From Pseudomonas baltica (GTDB lineage Bacteria; Pseudomonadota; Gammaproteobacteria; Pseudomonadales; Pseudomonadaceae), in assembly GCF_014235765.1 (NCBI RefSeq), contig NZ_JACMYH010000001.1, forward strand, positions 62,001 through 126,000: DNA of 64,000 nt, read 5' to 3'. The position numbers and the translations under genes were made by a program. The notes below the pieces were generated by a model that worked only from the letters and a program-made list of their open reading frames with translations, was not told where the DNA came from and searched no databases. Shown here one piece after another: positions 56,084 to 62,950 of this stretch. Positions within the stretch are counted from its first letter, which is position 1, and the number at the start of each line of letters is the position of its first letter.

Positions 56084-57061
56084 ATGGCTACTATCGAACA
56101 GCGCCCCAACGGCACATGGCGGACGAAGATCCGCAAAAAAGGCTATCCCGCGCTTTCTGCCTCGTTCGACACGAAGGCGGTTGCTCAGCGCTGGGCAGCC
56201 GAAATCGAAGGTGATATGTCGCGCAAGCGATTTGTCGATACCCGTGAGGCCGAGTCGACCACGCTTGCTGATGCGCTCGGCCGCTATCAGCGCGAAGTGA
56301 CCGTGCACAAGAAAGGTGCTGTTCAGGAGAAGACCAGGATCAAGACTTGGTCGGAGAGCAAGTACGGGAACAAGTCGCTGGCCGAGATTCGCTCATCCGA
56401 TTTGGCTGCATACCGCGATGCGCGGCTGGCAGAGGGCGCTTCCACGAACACCGTTCGCCTGGGGCTGGCCCTGATCAGCCATCTCTACACGGTCGCGATC
56501 AAGGACTGGGGGATAGAGGGACTGAGCAATCCTGTGACGAAACTGCGCATGCCGAAGGGCAGCCGAGAGCGGGATCGCCGGCCAACAAAGGCGGAGCTGT
56601 CCGCGGTCATCAAAGCCGCTGGAGAGATCCATGCTGAAATGCCCGCAGTGATCGAGCTCGCGATCGAGACTGCTATGCGGCGCAGCGAACTGCTGATGCT
56701 CCGGCGTGAGCACGTACGAGGCAAGCACGCGCTGCTCGAAGACACCAAGAATGGCTCGCGAAGGATGGTGCCGCTTTCCGTTCGCGCCCGAGCGCTGCTT
56801 GAGTCGCTGCCTGCCCGACTGGATGGCAAAGTGTTCTCCCTCGCGCCTCATTCGGTGACGCTCTACTTCGGCAAGGCCTGCCGCGCGGCCCAGGCCGACG
56901 ACCTGCATTTCCATGATTTGCGCCATGAAGGGACCTCCAGGCTATTCGAGAAGGGACTTTCTATGATGGAGGTGGCATCCATCACCGGGCACAAGACACT
57001 GAGCATGCTCAAGCGCTACACGCACCTTTGCCCGGATGCTCTCGCCGACAAGCTTGGCTAA
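56084..57061 (+). CDS. Tyrosine site-specific integrase
   Basis: This 325-residue recombinase would insert and excise the element at tRNA-Cys. The N-terminal part (MATIEQRPNGTWRTKIRKKG) is the small arm-binding domain. The core-binding helices follow, and the catalytic domain starts at about residue 165. Its active residues are visible: Arg in AMRRSELLML, HDLRHEG for His-x-x-Arg, GHKTLSML for the next His and the nucleophile Tyr in KRYTH. The start is ATG 56084; the in-frame upstream part overlaps the GGGAC repeats. It converges on the excisionase-like gene with a 4-base overlap. Confidence 0.93.
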   Translation: MATIEQRPNGTWRTKIRKKGYPALSASFDTKAVAQRWAAEIEGDMSRKRFVDTREAESTTLADALGRYQREVTVHKKGAVQEKTRIKTWSESKYGNKSLAEIRSSDLAAYRDARLAEGASTNTVRLGLALISHLYTVAIKDWGIEGLSNPVTKLRMPKGSRERDRRPTKAELSAVIKAAGEIHAEMPAVIELAIETAMRRSELLMLRREHVRGKHALLEDTKNGSRRMVPLSVRARALLESLPARLDGKVFSLAPHSVTLYFGKACRAAQADDLHFHDLRHEGTSRLFEKGLSMMEVASITGHKTLSMLKRYTHLCPDALADKLG

Positions 57062-57303
57062 CAGACGCTGGCCAGGGTTGGGGGCGTTTGGCGCTTTCGC
57101 CCTGGCCGGACCGGCGCGTGCCGGCCTTCCTCGCACTCCCTTAGAAAGCGCCGCACAGTGTCGATCCGCCAGCAAATTCGACTGCCCTGTTTGAAGTAGG
57201 GTGGCAGCCAGGATGCGCCGGCCTGCCGCGCACTGCGTATCGAAGACTCGGTGCGTCCGAGCATCTTGGCCAGCTCGGGGATGTGAATGATTTCTGGTTC
57301 CAT
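57058..57303 (-). CDS. Small HTH protein, possible excisionase
   Basis: This 81-residue basic protein starts MEPEIIHIPELAKMLGRTES, a MerR/AlpA-like winged-helix opening, and contains RIDTVRRFLREC, typical of phage helix-turn-helix excisionase or AlpA proteins. It is the last gene of the leftward early region and overlaps the integrase end by four bases. Its size and place suggest a directionality factor, which is inferred. Confidence 0.7.
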   Translation of the reverse strand: MEPEIIHIPELAKMLGRTESSIRSARQAGASWLPPYFKQGSRICWRIDTVRRFLRECEEGRHAPVRPGRKRQTPPTLASVC

Positions 57304-57338
57304 AGAGTGCTCCGTGCCGCTCTTGGCGGCAGAAGGGG

Positions 57339-57587
57339 TTATTGAGCGGGGTTTGTCGGGTGAGCGATGCCTTCAGCAATTACGTTTTCGACCGAGAGCG
57401 CCAGGCTCACTGCATCGCCCAGATACGCCTGATTAACCGAGCTATCTTGATGTGCAACGATTGAATCAGTCAGTTCGTCCATCTCACTCAGGCCTTGCAG
57501 CGCGTGATTCCGGACCTGCTCTATCGTCAGCCCCTCAGGCACTTCGAAGACGGTGGCAACCGTGGTGATGACGCTTATTTTTGGCAT
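57339..57587 (-). CDS. Hypothetical phage-type protein, 82 aa
   Basis: An 82-residue soluble protein starts MPKISVITTV at ATG 57587 with GGAGATTGCT before it. The N-terminal half looks like a small beta-alpha unit (VFEVPEGLTIEQVRNHAL), the C-terminal half is acidic. It is part of the leftward gene row, 36 bases before the excisionase-like gene. The function is unknown. Confidence 0.65.
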   Translation of the reverse strand: MPKISVITTVATVFEVPEGLTIEQVRNHALQGLSEMDELTDSIVAHQDSSVNQAYLGDAVSLALSVENVIAEGIAHPTNPAQ

Positions 57588-57670
57588 AGCAATCTCCGGC
57601 CCGCCGATCACCGGCAGGCTGCATGGATGGGAGGGAAGGGGTTAGCGTTTTGCGATATTGGTGTTCAGGA

Positions 57671-58045
57671 TCACAGCAGATCTGCACCGGCTTCCAGCAG
57701 ACTGTCTCGGTCATCGCGAAGGCGATCTCGCTCAGCCCGGACTTGGCCCAGATCTCTGATCAAGCATTTGATAGCGGTCGAAATATTCCGGTGGCCGAGA
57801 GGAATCGTGAGCGCCTGGGCCTCGTCGAACAGCTTGACCTTCTGATCTCGGTCCTCTGCTGTGCGCGTGGCGAGCTCCTTCATGCGGATCCTGAGGCAGC
57901 GCTTGCAAGTCACGTAGCGCCAATCGTTGGATAGCTGTTCATCTTCCATCGCCCCGTCAGTGCCGCAGTGCACGTGCTCTGGGGGATCCTGATCAGCCTC
58001 GGTTCCGCCGTCCCACGAATACATGTGAATCGCACGTTTACTCAT
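57671..58045 (-). CDS. Hypothetical phage-type protein with Cys/His cluster, 124 aa
   Basis: This 124-residue protein (ATG 58045, MSKRAIHMYSWD) has HVHCGTDG near residue 24 and CKRC near 47, which may bind one zinc ion. A long charged helical tail follows (RAERDRLRDDRDSLLEAG). The tail suggests a coiled coil. It overlaps the upstream gene by four bases (ATGA). The role is unknown. Confidence 0.65.
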   Translation of the reverse strand: MSKRAIHMYSWDGGTEADQDPPEHVHCGTDGAMEDEQLSNDWRYVTCKRCLRIRMKELATRTAEDRDQKVKLFDEAQALTIPLGHRNISTAIKCLIRDLGQVRAERDRLRDDRDSLLEAGADLL

Positions 58046-58197
58046 GCCGCCTCCTGCCCGCGCTGCCACCAGTGCCAGGCGCTGGCCATCTTCGGCAGCC
58101 GGTAGCTGCCATTGCTCAGCCGTTGCGCCCGCACTTTGGCTTCGGTCATTTCGTTGTCTTCGCCGTAGGCCTGTTCGAAGCGTTCGCGGGCAGTCAT
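58042..58197 (-). CDS. Small phage-type protein, 51 aa
   Basis: A 51-residue basic protein starts MTARERFEQAYGED at ATG 58197 and is coupled on both sides by four-base overlaps with neighbouring genes. The C-terminal part is rich in Trp and Arg (ASAWHWWQRG). Small genes of this kind are frequent in early regions of Pseudomonas temperate phages. The function is unknown. Confidence 0.6.
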   Translation of the reverse strand: MTARERFEQAYGEDNEMTEAKVRAQRLSNGSYRLPKMASAWHWWQRGQEAA

Positions 58198-58886
58198 GGC
58201 GTCACCCGCTTGAACTCGACCACCCAGCTCCATGGGTTGGCGTGCCAGTTGCCACCTGTGGATTCCCACAGTTCACGCCATGCCGCCGGGTACCAGTCTC
58301 GGTAATTCGGTGAGACGTCATCGCTTTCCATCTCTGGCGGACATTGCAGGCCTTCCGCCCGGATATCGGCCCGGCTGATGTCCTGCAACCGCTCAACGCG
58401 CACGTCGGTGATCTCCAGCAGGATGCGGGATGCGGCGCGCGGCATGTGGATGCTGGGATGCCAGGCCGAGCGAGTATCTCCGCCTCCGTCATCATCGCCA
58501 GCCCATTCGGCTTCGCCGTCGGCGCGGTAGATAACGTGCCCAGAGTAGTAGCCGCGCCCGAAGGGCAGCTCGCGGATTGCCGTGGCCGGGCGATCTGGGT
58601 TCCAGTCGATCATGTTGCCCTGTTCATCAAAGTCATGGCTGATCACGCCCCATGTCTCGCGCACCCACATCCGATCTCCAGGCCGTCCGTATGGGCATCC
58701 CGGATTGCGCTTCGTCGCATCGGGGTTTCGAATGAACGGCTGCCCTTTGCCATAGCTGCCGATGTCGGCGCGCGAGCGCGGCTGGATCTTGGCCGCTCGC
58801 CGCGTCACGGTCTTCCGGCCTTCCAGGATGGCGCGCACCATTAGCGCTGAGAAAAGGATCGGATGCTCTTTGATTTGCTCGGTCAT
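58194..58886 (-). CDS. Phage protein, ASCH/PUA-like
   Basis: This 230-residue protein resembles phage proteins that carry an ASCH/PUA-like RNA-binding fold: PILFSALMVRAILEGRKTVTRR near the start, GDRMWVRETWG in the middle, and WHPSIHMPRAASRILLEITD with VRVERLQDI later. ASCH folds bind RNA or modified nucleotides in other proteins; no activity is proven for this phage group. ATG 58886 has GGAG at eight bases; the ATG two codons upstream is too close to it. It overlaps the genes on both sides by four bases. Confidence 0.78.
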   Translation of the reverse strand: MTEQIKEHPILFSALMVRAILEGRKTVTRRAAKIQPRSRADIGSYGKGQPFIRNPDATKRNPGCPYGRPGDRMWVRETWGVISHDFDEQGNMIDWNPDRPATAIRELPFGRGYYSGHVIYRADGEAEWAGDDDGGGDTRSAWHPSIHMPRAASRILLEITDVRVERLQDISRADIRAEGLQCPPEMESDDVSPNYRDWYPAAWRELWESTGGNWHANPWSWVVEFKRVTP

Positions 58887-59671
58887 GGGCATAGCTCCAA
58901 TGGGGCGGTGGCTTTCGCGGCGACCTCTTCGACTGCCAGCGCATACACGTCTGGATGCTGCTTATCAAAAGCGGGCATGTGCTCTGTTTCAATCCACTGG
59001 CCTCGGGACGTGCCGCGCGCCAGCCATCCAGGCTTGCTGCCAGGCGCCTGTGTCCAGGCGGTGACGCCTATCCCATAGGAGGCGATCTGTTTGGCAGTGA
59101 TGAACCCTTGCTGGCGCATCTGAGCGATCACGCGAAGGGCCGACTCTTTCCAAAGTGTGAGCCTTACGGGAGAAGGCACACCTGCAGGGAGGGTTGTCAC
59201 CACGCTGGGTACACGGCAACGCTCGGTCGGCCACCAGTCAAACATTCGATTCGAGTGGCCCCAGCGGGGTATTTCTTTTTCGGGCCAAAAAAGCTCGGAT
59301 TGAATGCTGAATCCATGCGAGCAGCCTTTTACTCTGGAGTACTTGGTGGCTACTAGCACCCGCACTCCTAGATGCTCGAGCATCTTCATGATGCCTGCGC
59401 TGGCCTCGGTGACTCTGCTGACAATGACAAGGCGGTGATCGGGGCCTGGCCGGCCGTAAAACTCATCACCCAGCGACGGGAGAATCTGATCGGCAACCTT
59501 CGCGTTCAAGGCCAACTTGGCCTCGACCCCGATCTGGCGGCCGTCCTCATGTACAACAAGCACGTCGAACCCTGCGGCTTCCGGATGGCAGGTCCAGCCA
59601 GGCAGGCTGTTGAACTCCAGCATGAAGACGGTACACAACTGCGTTTCGGTGGTTATGGCTTCAAGTTCCAT
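58883..59671 (-). CDS. PD-(D/E)XK nuclease-like phage protein
   Basis: This 262-residue protein has an N-terminal region that reads like a PD-(D/E)XK fold: FDVLVVHEDGRQIGVEAKLA at about residues 37-56, with Asp38 and the Glu-x-Lys of VEAKL in the right spacing, followed by a helix. The latter half has a winged-helix-like stretch (SALRVIAQMRQQGFITAKQI) and a Trp-rich portion. It may be a DNA endonuclease or a nuclease-derived binding protein. The start chosen is ATG 59671 with GGAG eight bases upstream. It belongs to the leftward early gene row. Confidence 0.6.
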   Translation of the reverse strand: MELEAITTETQLCTVFMLEFNSLPGWTCHPEAAGFDVLVVHEDGRQIGVEAKLALNAKVADQILPSLGDEFYGRPGPDHRLVIVSRVTEASAGIMKMLEHLGVRVLVATKYSRVKGCSHGFSIQSELFWPEKEIPRWGHSNRMFDWWPTERCRVPSVVTTLPAGVPSPVRLTLWKESALRVIAQMRQQGFITAKQIASYGIGVTAWTQAPGSKPGWLARGTSRGQWIETEHMPAFDKQHPDVYALAVEEVAAKATAPLELCP

Positions 59672-59727
59672 GGGCATAGCTCCGCCACACCGCTACAGCG
59701 GCTGACTTTGAATTGAAGGGGAAGGGG

Positions 59728-59835
59728 TTACTTGGCGATGACGTTGGCGCTTGCGATGTAGCGGCCAATGATCATGCCCAGGGGAAGTTGTAGGCAGAGC
59801 CACACGATGACGCATTGAGCGGCTAGTAGGCTCAT
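59728..59835 (-). CDS. Small membrane protein, 35 aa
   Basis: A 35-residue frame (MSLLAAQCVIVWLCLQLPLG, then MIIGRYIASANVIAK) has one hydrophobic helix and a short basic end. It overlaps the previous gene's stop (ATGA), so it is translationally coupled, and GAGG precedes the ATG. Such peptides in phage early regions can be regulators of membrane processes or lysis; nothing specific can be said. Confidence 0.6.
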   Translation of the reverse strand: MSLLAAQCVIVWLCLQLPLGMIIGRYIASANVIAK

Positions 59836-59993
59836 TTTTTCCTCGCTTGTGCATACCGCTGCTGGCGCCTCTTGGAGCAGGAGCGGTGGTTTCCGTGGGC
59901 GCGGTATTGGCCGCATTCGTCGCATACCCCGTTGAGCTCGAGGCAGGGCATGGGCCTGGCGCGGGGTGTGGTGGTGCGGCGCAGGGCGGTCAC
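59832..59993 (-). CDS. Small CxxC protein, 53 aa
   Basis: A 53-residue frame starts at GTG 59993, overlapping the previous stop (GTGA); an ATG at 59951 would give 39 residues. It has CDEC, then HGNHRSC with a second Cys, followed by a very basic tail (KRRQQRYAQARKK). The spacing CDEC...H...H..C suggests a single zinc finger of the NinF-like phage type. It is coupled to both neighbours by overlaps. Confidence 0.55.
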   Translation of the reverse strand: MTALRRTTTPRARPMPCLELNGVCDECGQYRAHGNHRSCSKRRQQRYAQARKK

Positions 59994-60355
59994 GCTGCCA
60001 CCGCCTCACGCGCCGCGGCGCGCCAGGGATCATTCGCGCGGGCCAGCGCCGCCATCGGCGGAGGGCTCACGCTGTTGCCGCACATGTGCACCTGCTCGGT
60101 CTTCGTGAACTTCCGGCCGTCTGCGCCTTTATCGATGATGTAGTCAGCCGGGAAGCCCTGGGCGCGGTACAGCTCATGCGGCTGCAGCATGAGCAGGCAG
60201 ATTTCGACGATCCAGCGGTAAGGCACTATCCAGTAGCAATACTCAGGTTTACGCAGTACAGCAAAGCGTTGATACTCAATCGTTGCGCCTTCCGGCCCAG
60301 ACGATTCGACGTAGCGGAAAAGGTCAGGCCAAATTCTTTTCTTTTCTTCAGGCAT
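59990..60355 (-). pseudogene. C-terminal remnant of a C5-cytosine DNA methyltransferase
   Basis: The 121-residue frame ends with a clear motif IX-X region of C5-cytosine methyltransferases: LQPHELYRAQGFPADY, then TKTEQVHMCGNSVSPPPM. The catalytic PCQ, ENV and SAM-binding motifs are missing, as this would normally be only the last fifth of a 400-700 residue enzyme. AAGGA eight bases before ATG 60355 and GTGA coupling to the next gene show that it can still be translated. It may be a decayed gene or a split subunit; the N-terminal half is not in the window. Confidence 0.65.
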
Positions 60356-60597
60356 GAGTTCGTCCTTGCCGCCTACCTGGCAGCATGTTGAGGGGGAGGG
60401 GGTTGCTACAGAGATCTCCGTAGGGGGGGGCTTGGCGACTAAACGTTTCTCATGCTTCTACGGAGAGATATCGACTTGATCAGGTTTTCCGGTCAGATTT
60501 TTACCACATCACTTATGCACTGCGTAGAGTATGATAGAATGTGGTCGGGACAGCTCTTGTGTGACTCTAACTCTTTCTTTGAGCTAACGGTGGAATT

Positions 60598-60948
60598 GTG
60601 AACAAAGTTTATGTTGGGGAGTTTGAGGTTTTATTCTCTGGAATGGTCGCCGTTCCAGCTAATGAAAATGTTGTAAAGATCTGCCTAAGCGACCTGACTT
60701 TTTTATTTGAGTTTATAAGTGATAAGAAAGCAAAGGATAGGATTGAGACGGAAGCTAGTAACGCTAGCTTAAAATTCAAGCTTTATAACTATGAGGAACT
60801 ATCTGGTCAGGGAGTGCTTGGGGATGGGTTTGCGAACGTGGCAACTTTTAACAATCGCAAAGTTGGTGTCGCCTTTATGTGTTATACAAACGTCAACTCA
60901 AGTAGGATGTTTCATTACACTTTTGCCTATCTGGAACCGGAGCGATAG
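60598..60948 (+). CDS. Hypothetical protein of AT-rich cassette, 116 aa
   Basis: This 116-residue soluble protein starts at GTG 60598 (MNKVYVGEFEVLFSGM) with GGTGGA upstream. The sequence alternates hydrophobic and polar residues as in a beta-sandwich (FEVLFSG, VVKICLSDLTFLFEF, LKFKLYNYEELSG, MFHYTFAYLE). The base composition is visibly richer in A and T than the leftward phage genes around it, and it runs the opposite way. It is four bases from the next gene. I do not recognise the family. Confidence 0.65.
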   Translation: MNKVYVGEFEVLFSGMVAVPANENVVKICLSDLTFLFEFISDKKAKDRIETEASNASLKFKLYNYEELSGQGVLGDGFANVATFNNRKVGVAFMCYTNVNSSRMFHYTFAYLEPER

Positions 60949-60951
60949 GGA

Positions 60952-61308
60952 ATGGCTGTGGACGATGTCAGAGATCGGTCTAATCATATTACGGCGCCAG
61001 ACTTATCAAGGCCCGAGCCGAAACTTTCTACTATTAGGTCCTGGTTCAAGTTCGAGCCTTTTTCAAATTTAATTGGCAAGGGTGACCAGGCAAAAGACTC
61101 GGTTGTTTGGTATTTGATAACAAGAATGGTAAGGTGGTCAGCATTTTTTACGGTCATGCTTTGTGGGGTTGATGTTTATTATAAGCAAGGTGTCAATTGC
61201 TTAGATTTAATAAAGCAGTGCTGGGGTATATTTGCTCCAATCATAACTCTCGCAATGGGCTATCTTTTCGGTAGGCGGGAAAAAGTTGGAAAGAACGACG
61301 AGTCTTGA
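60952..61308 (+). CDS. Two-helix membrane protein of AT-rich cassette, 118 aa
   Basis: This 118-residue protein has a polar 45-residue N-terminal part, two membrane segments (about residues 60-76, FFTVMLCGVDVYY, and 90-108, WGIFAPIITLAMGYLFG) and a charged end RREKVGKNDES. It follows the 116-residue gene after three bases, so they form an operon. The pair is opposite to the flanking early genes and AT-rich, like late-acquired moron genes of temperate phages. A role in membrane-linked exclusion or toxin-antitoxin behaviour is possible but unproved. Confidence 0.65.
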   Translation: MAVDDVRDRSNHITAPDLSRPEPKLSTIRSWFKFEPFSNLIGKGDQAKDSVVWYLITRMVRWSAFFTVMLCGVDVYYKQGVNCLDLIKQCWGIFAPIITLAMGYLFGRREKVGKNDES

Positions 61309-61595
61309 GTTGTTTATTCCAATAGTAAATCTAACTAATGATCGGTTTGAATTGAGGTCAGTGCAACGCGTGCAGTCATGCATGATCAATAGACTCTGGA
61401 TTCTAGCCATTTCATAGGATGTTCGGCTGCTCGCCGCTCGTGGTACCTCATTTGCCATTTTCGAAGTGGTAATGCTTGCGGTCAGCATAGAACTTGAGTG
61501 CATCCGCTCTACCTCGGCTTGAAGTCAGGCTCCATGGCCACTTAGGTTGCTTATGTAGCTGTAGTCCAGCGTGATAGGTGAAGGTAGGGGGAGGG

Positions 61596-62837
61596 TCAGG
61601 CCGCTGGCGCTGAGTCGCGAAACACATCCATCTGCGCAGCGCCATCCAGCCAAGCGGCGTCGATCCGGGCGCGTGCCAGTGCCGCGTACTCTGGGTTCAG
61701 CTCGCAGATGATCGACCGTCGACCTTCCTGCATCGAAACTAGCGACGTGGTACCAGCGCCACCGAAGGGGTCCAGCACCAAGCCTCCACGTGGTGCGCCG
61801 GCCAGAATGCACGGGCGGATCAGATCCGGCGGGAATGTCGCGAAGTGGGCATCCTTGAATGCATGGGTTGCCACGGTCCAGACGCTGCGCTTGTTGCGCG
61901 TCGCGGTGTCATAGGAGCTTTCATCCCGGTCAGGCCGGTGCGTACCTTTGGACTGGCCAGGAATGGCCTGTTCGCGCTTTGAATCGTCACGTTTAAAGCT
62001 GTCTCGCCGCTTCCGTTCAGCACCATCCTTGTGGAAGGCCCCGTGACCACCTTCGCCGGTTGACGTATCCCACCCGGTAGGCACAGGTACACGAGAGCGG
62101 CTCCGAGAAGCCTTGTCGGTACCGTGACCCCAGCCGACCCCGTTGGTCGTCACCGTGTTGCCAGGGCGGGTACGCTTGCCGCCTTCTGCATTAGCGAAGG
62201 TGGTGCCATTAACGTAGGCCCCACCACGGTATCCATTGGCGTTTCCTTTGCCAGTGAGATTGGCAGGCTCTCTGATCGCGTTGCTGTCATAGTGGTACCG
62301 ACGCGACTTACTGAGCAGGAACAGATATTCATGAGCCTTGGTGCAACGGTCGCGCGTCGACTCCGGCATAGGGTTGGGTTTATGCCAGATGATGTCCTGC
62401 CGGAGATACCAGCCGTCGTCTTGCAAGGCGAAGGCGAGACGCCAAGGCATTCCCATCAGGTCTTTCGGTTTGTACTCGGCGTGCGTTGTTGCCTTGGATT
62501 TCCGATGACTCGCCATGACCTGGCGCTGGCTGATAGTCGAAACACCGACTCCCATATCGTCCCGGCCATGAGCGCCCCAGCTACCAGCGTAGCTGTCGCC
62601 CATATTCACCCAAATCGTTCCGTCAGCTCGGAGCACTCGGCGTACTTCGCGGAAAACCTCGACCAAGCGGGCAATGAATACGGCCGGCCTTTGTTCCAGG
62701 CCGATTTGACCGTCGACACCGTAGTCGCGCAGGCGGTAATAGGGCGGGCTAGTCACGCAGGTGTGCACGCTCTCGTCCGGCAGCGTCCGCATCATACCGA
62801 TGCAGTCACCGACCAGAATGCGATGCTGCTGGCTCAT
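61596..62837 (-). CDS. Orphan DNA methyltransferase, TSPPY type
   Basis: This 413-residue enzyme is a beta-class amino-methyltransferase. The catalytic motif comes first, TSPPYYRLRDYG (about residues 28-39), and the SAM-binding motif near the end, LVLDPFGGAGTT (about 365-376). SPPY is usual for N4-cytosine enzymes, so the product is likely N4-methylcytosine, though N6-adenine cannot be excluded. A long Gly/Arg/Asp-rich insert lies between the motifs (about 190-330). No restriction gene adjoins it. ATG 62837 has GGAG at eight bases. The 287 bases after its end hold nothing I recognise. Confidence 0.9.
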   Translation of the reverse strand: MSQQHRILVGDCIGMMRTLPDESVHTCVTSPPYYRLRDYGVDGQIGLEQRPAVFIARLVEVFREVRRVLRADGTIWVNMGDSYAGSWGAHGRDDMGVGVSTISQRQVMASHRKSKATTHAEYKPKDLMGMPWRLAFALQDDGWYLRQDIIWHKPNPMPESTRDRCTKAHEYLFLLSKSRRYHYDSNAIREPANLTGKGNANGYRGGAYVNGTTFANAEGGKRTRPGNTVTTNGVGWGHGTDKASRSRSRVPVPTGWDTSTGEGGHGAFHKDGAERKRRDSFKRDDSKREQAIPGQSKGTHRPDRDESSYDTATRNKRSVWTVATHAFKDAHFATFPPDLIRPCILAGAPRGGLVLDPFGGAGTTSLVSMQEGRRSIICELNPEYAALARARIDAAWLDGAAQMDVFRDSAPAA

Positions 62838-62950
62838 GGTTATCTCCATTAATTATGTCGCCTATCGGAGTGGTGGCATTTGGGTAGTTTGTGTACGATT
62901 AGGTGCAGTTCTGCTTAATGGCAGTCCTATTTACTAGCGCAGGGATGATC

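Noticed and set aside
61207..61503. A 98-codon leftward frame overlapping the membrane-protein gene.
   Set aside because: Ser/Thr-rich, overlaps most of a better gene and the gap after it, and has no ribosome site that I can see.
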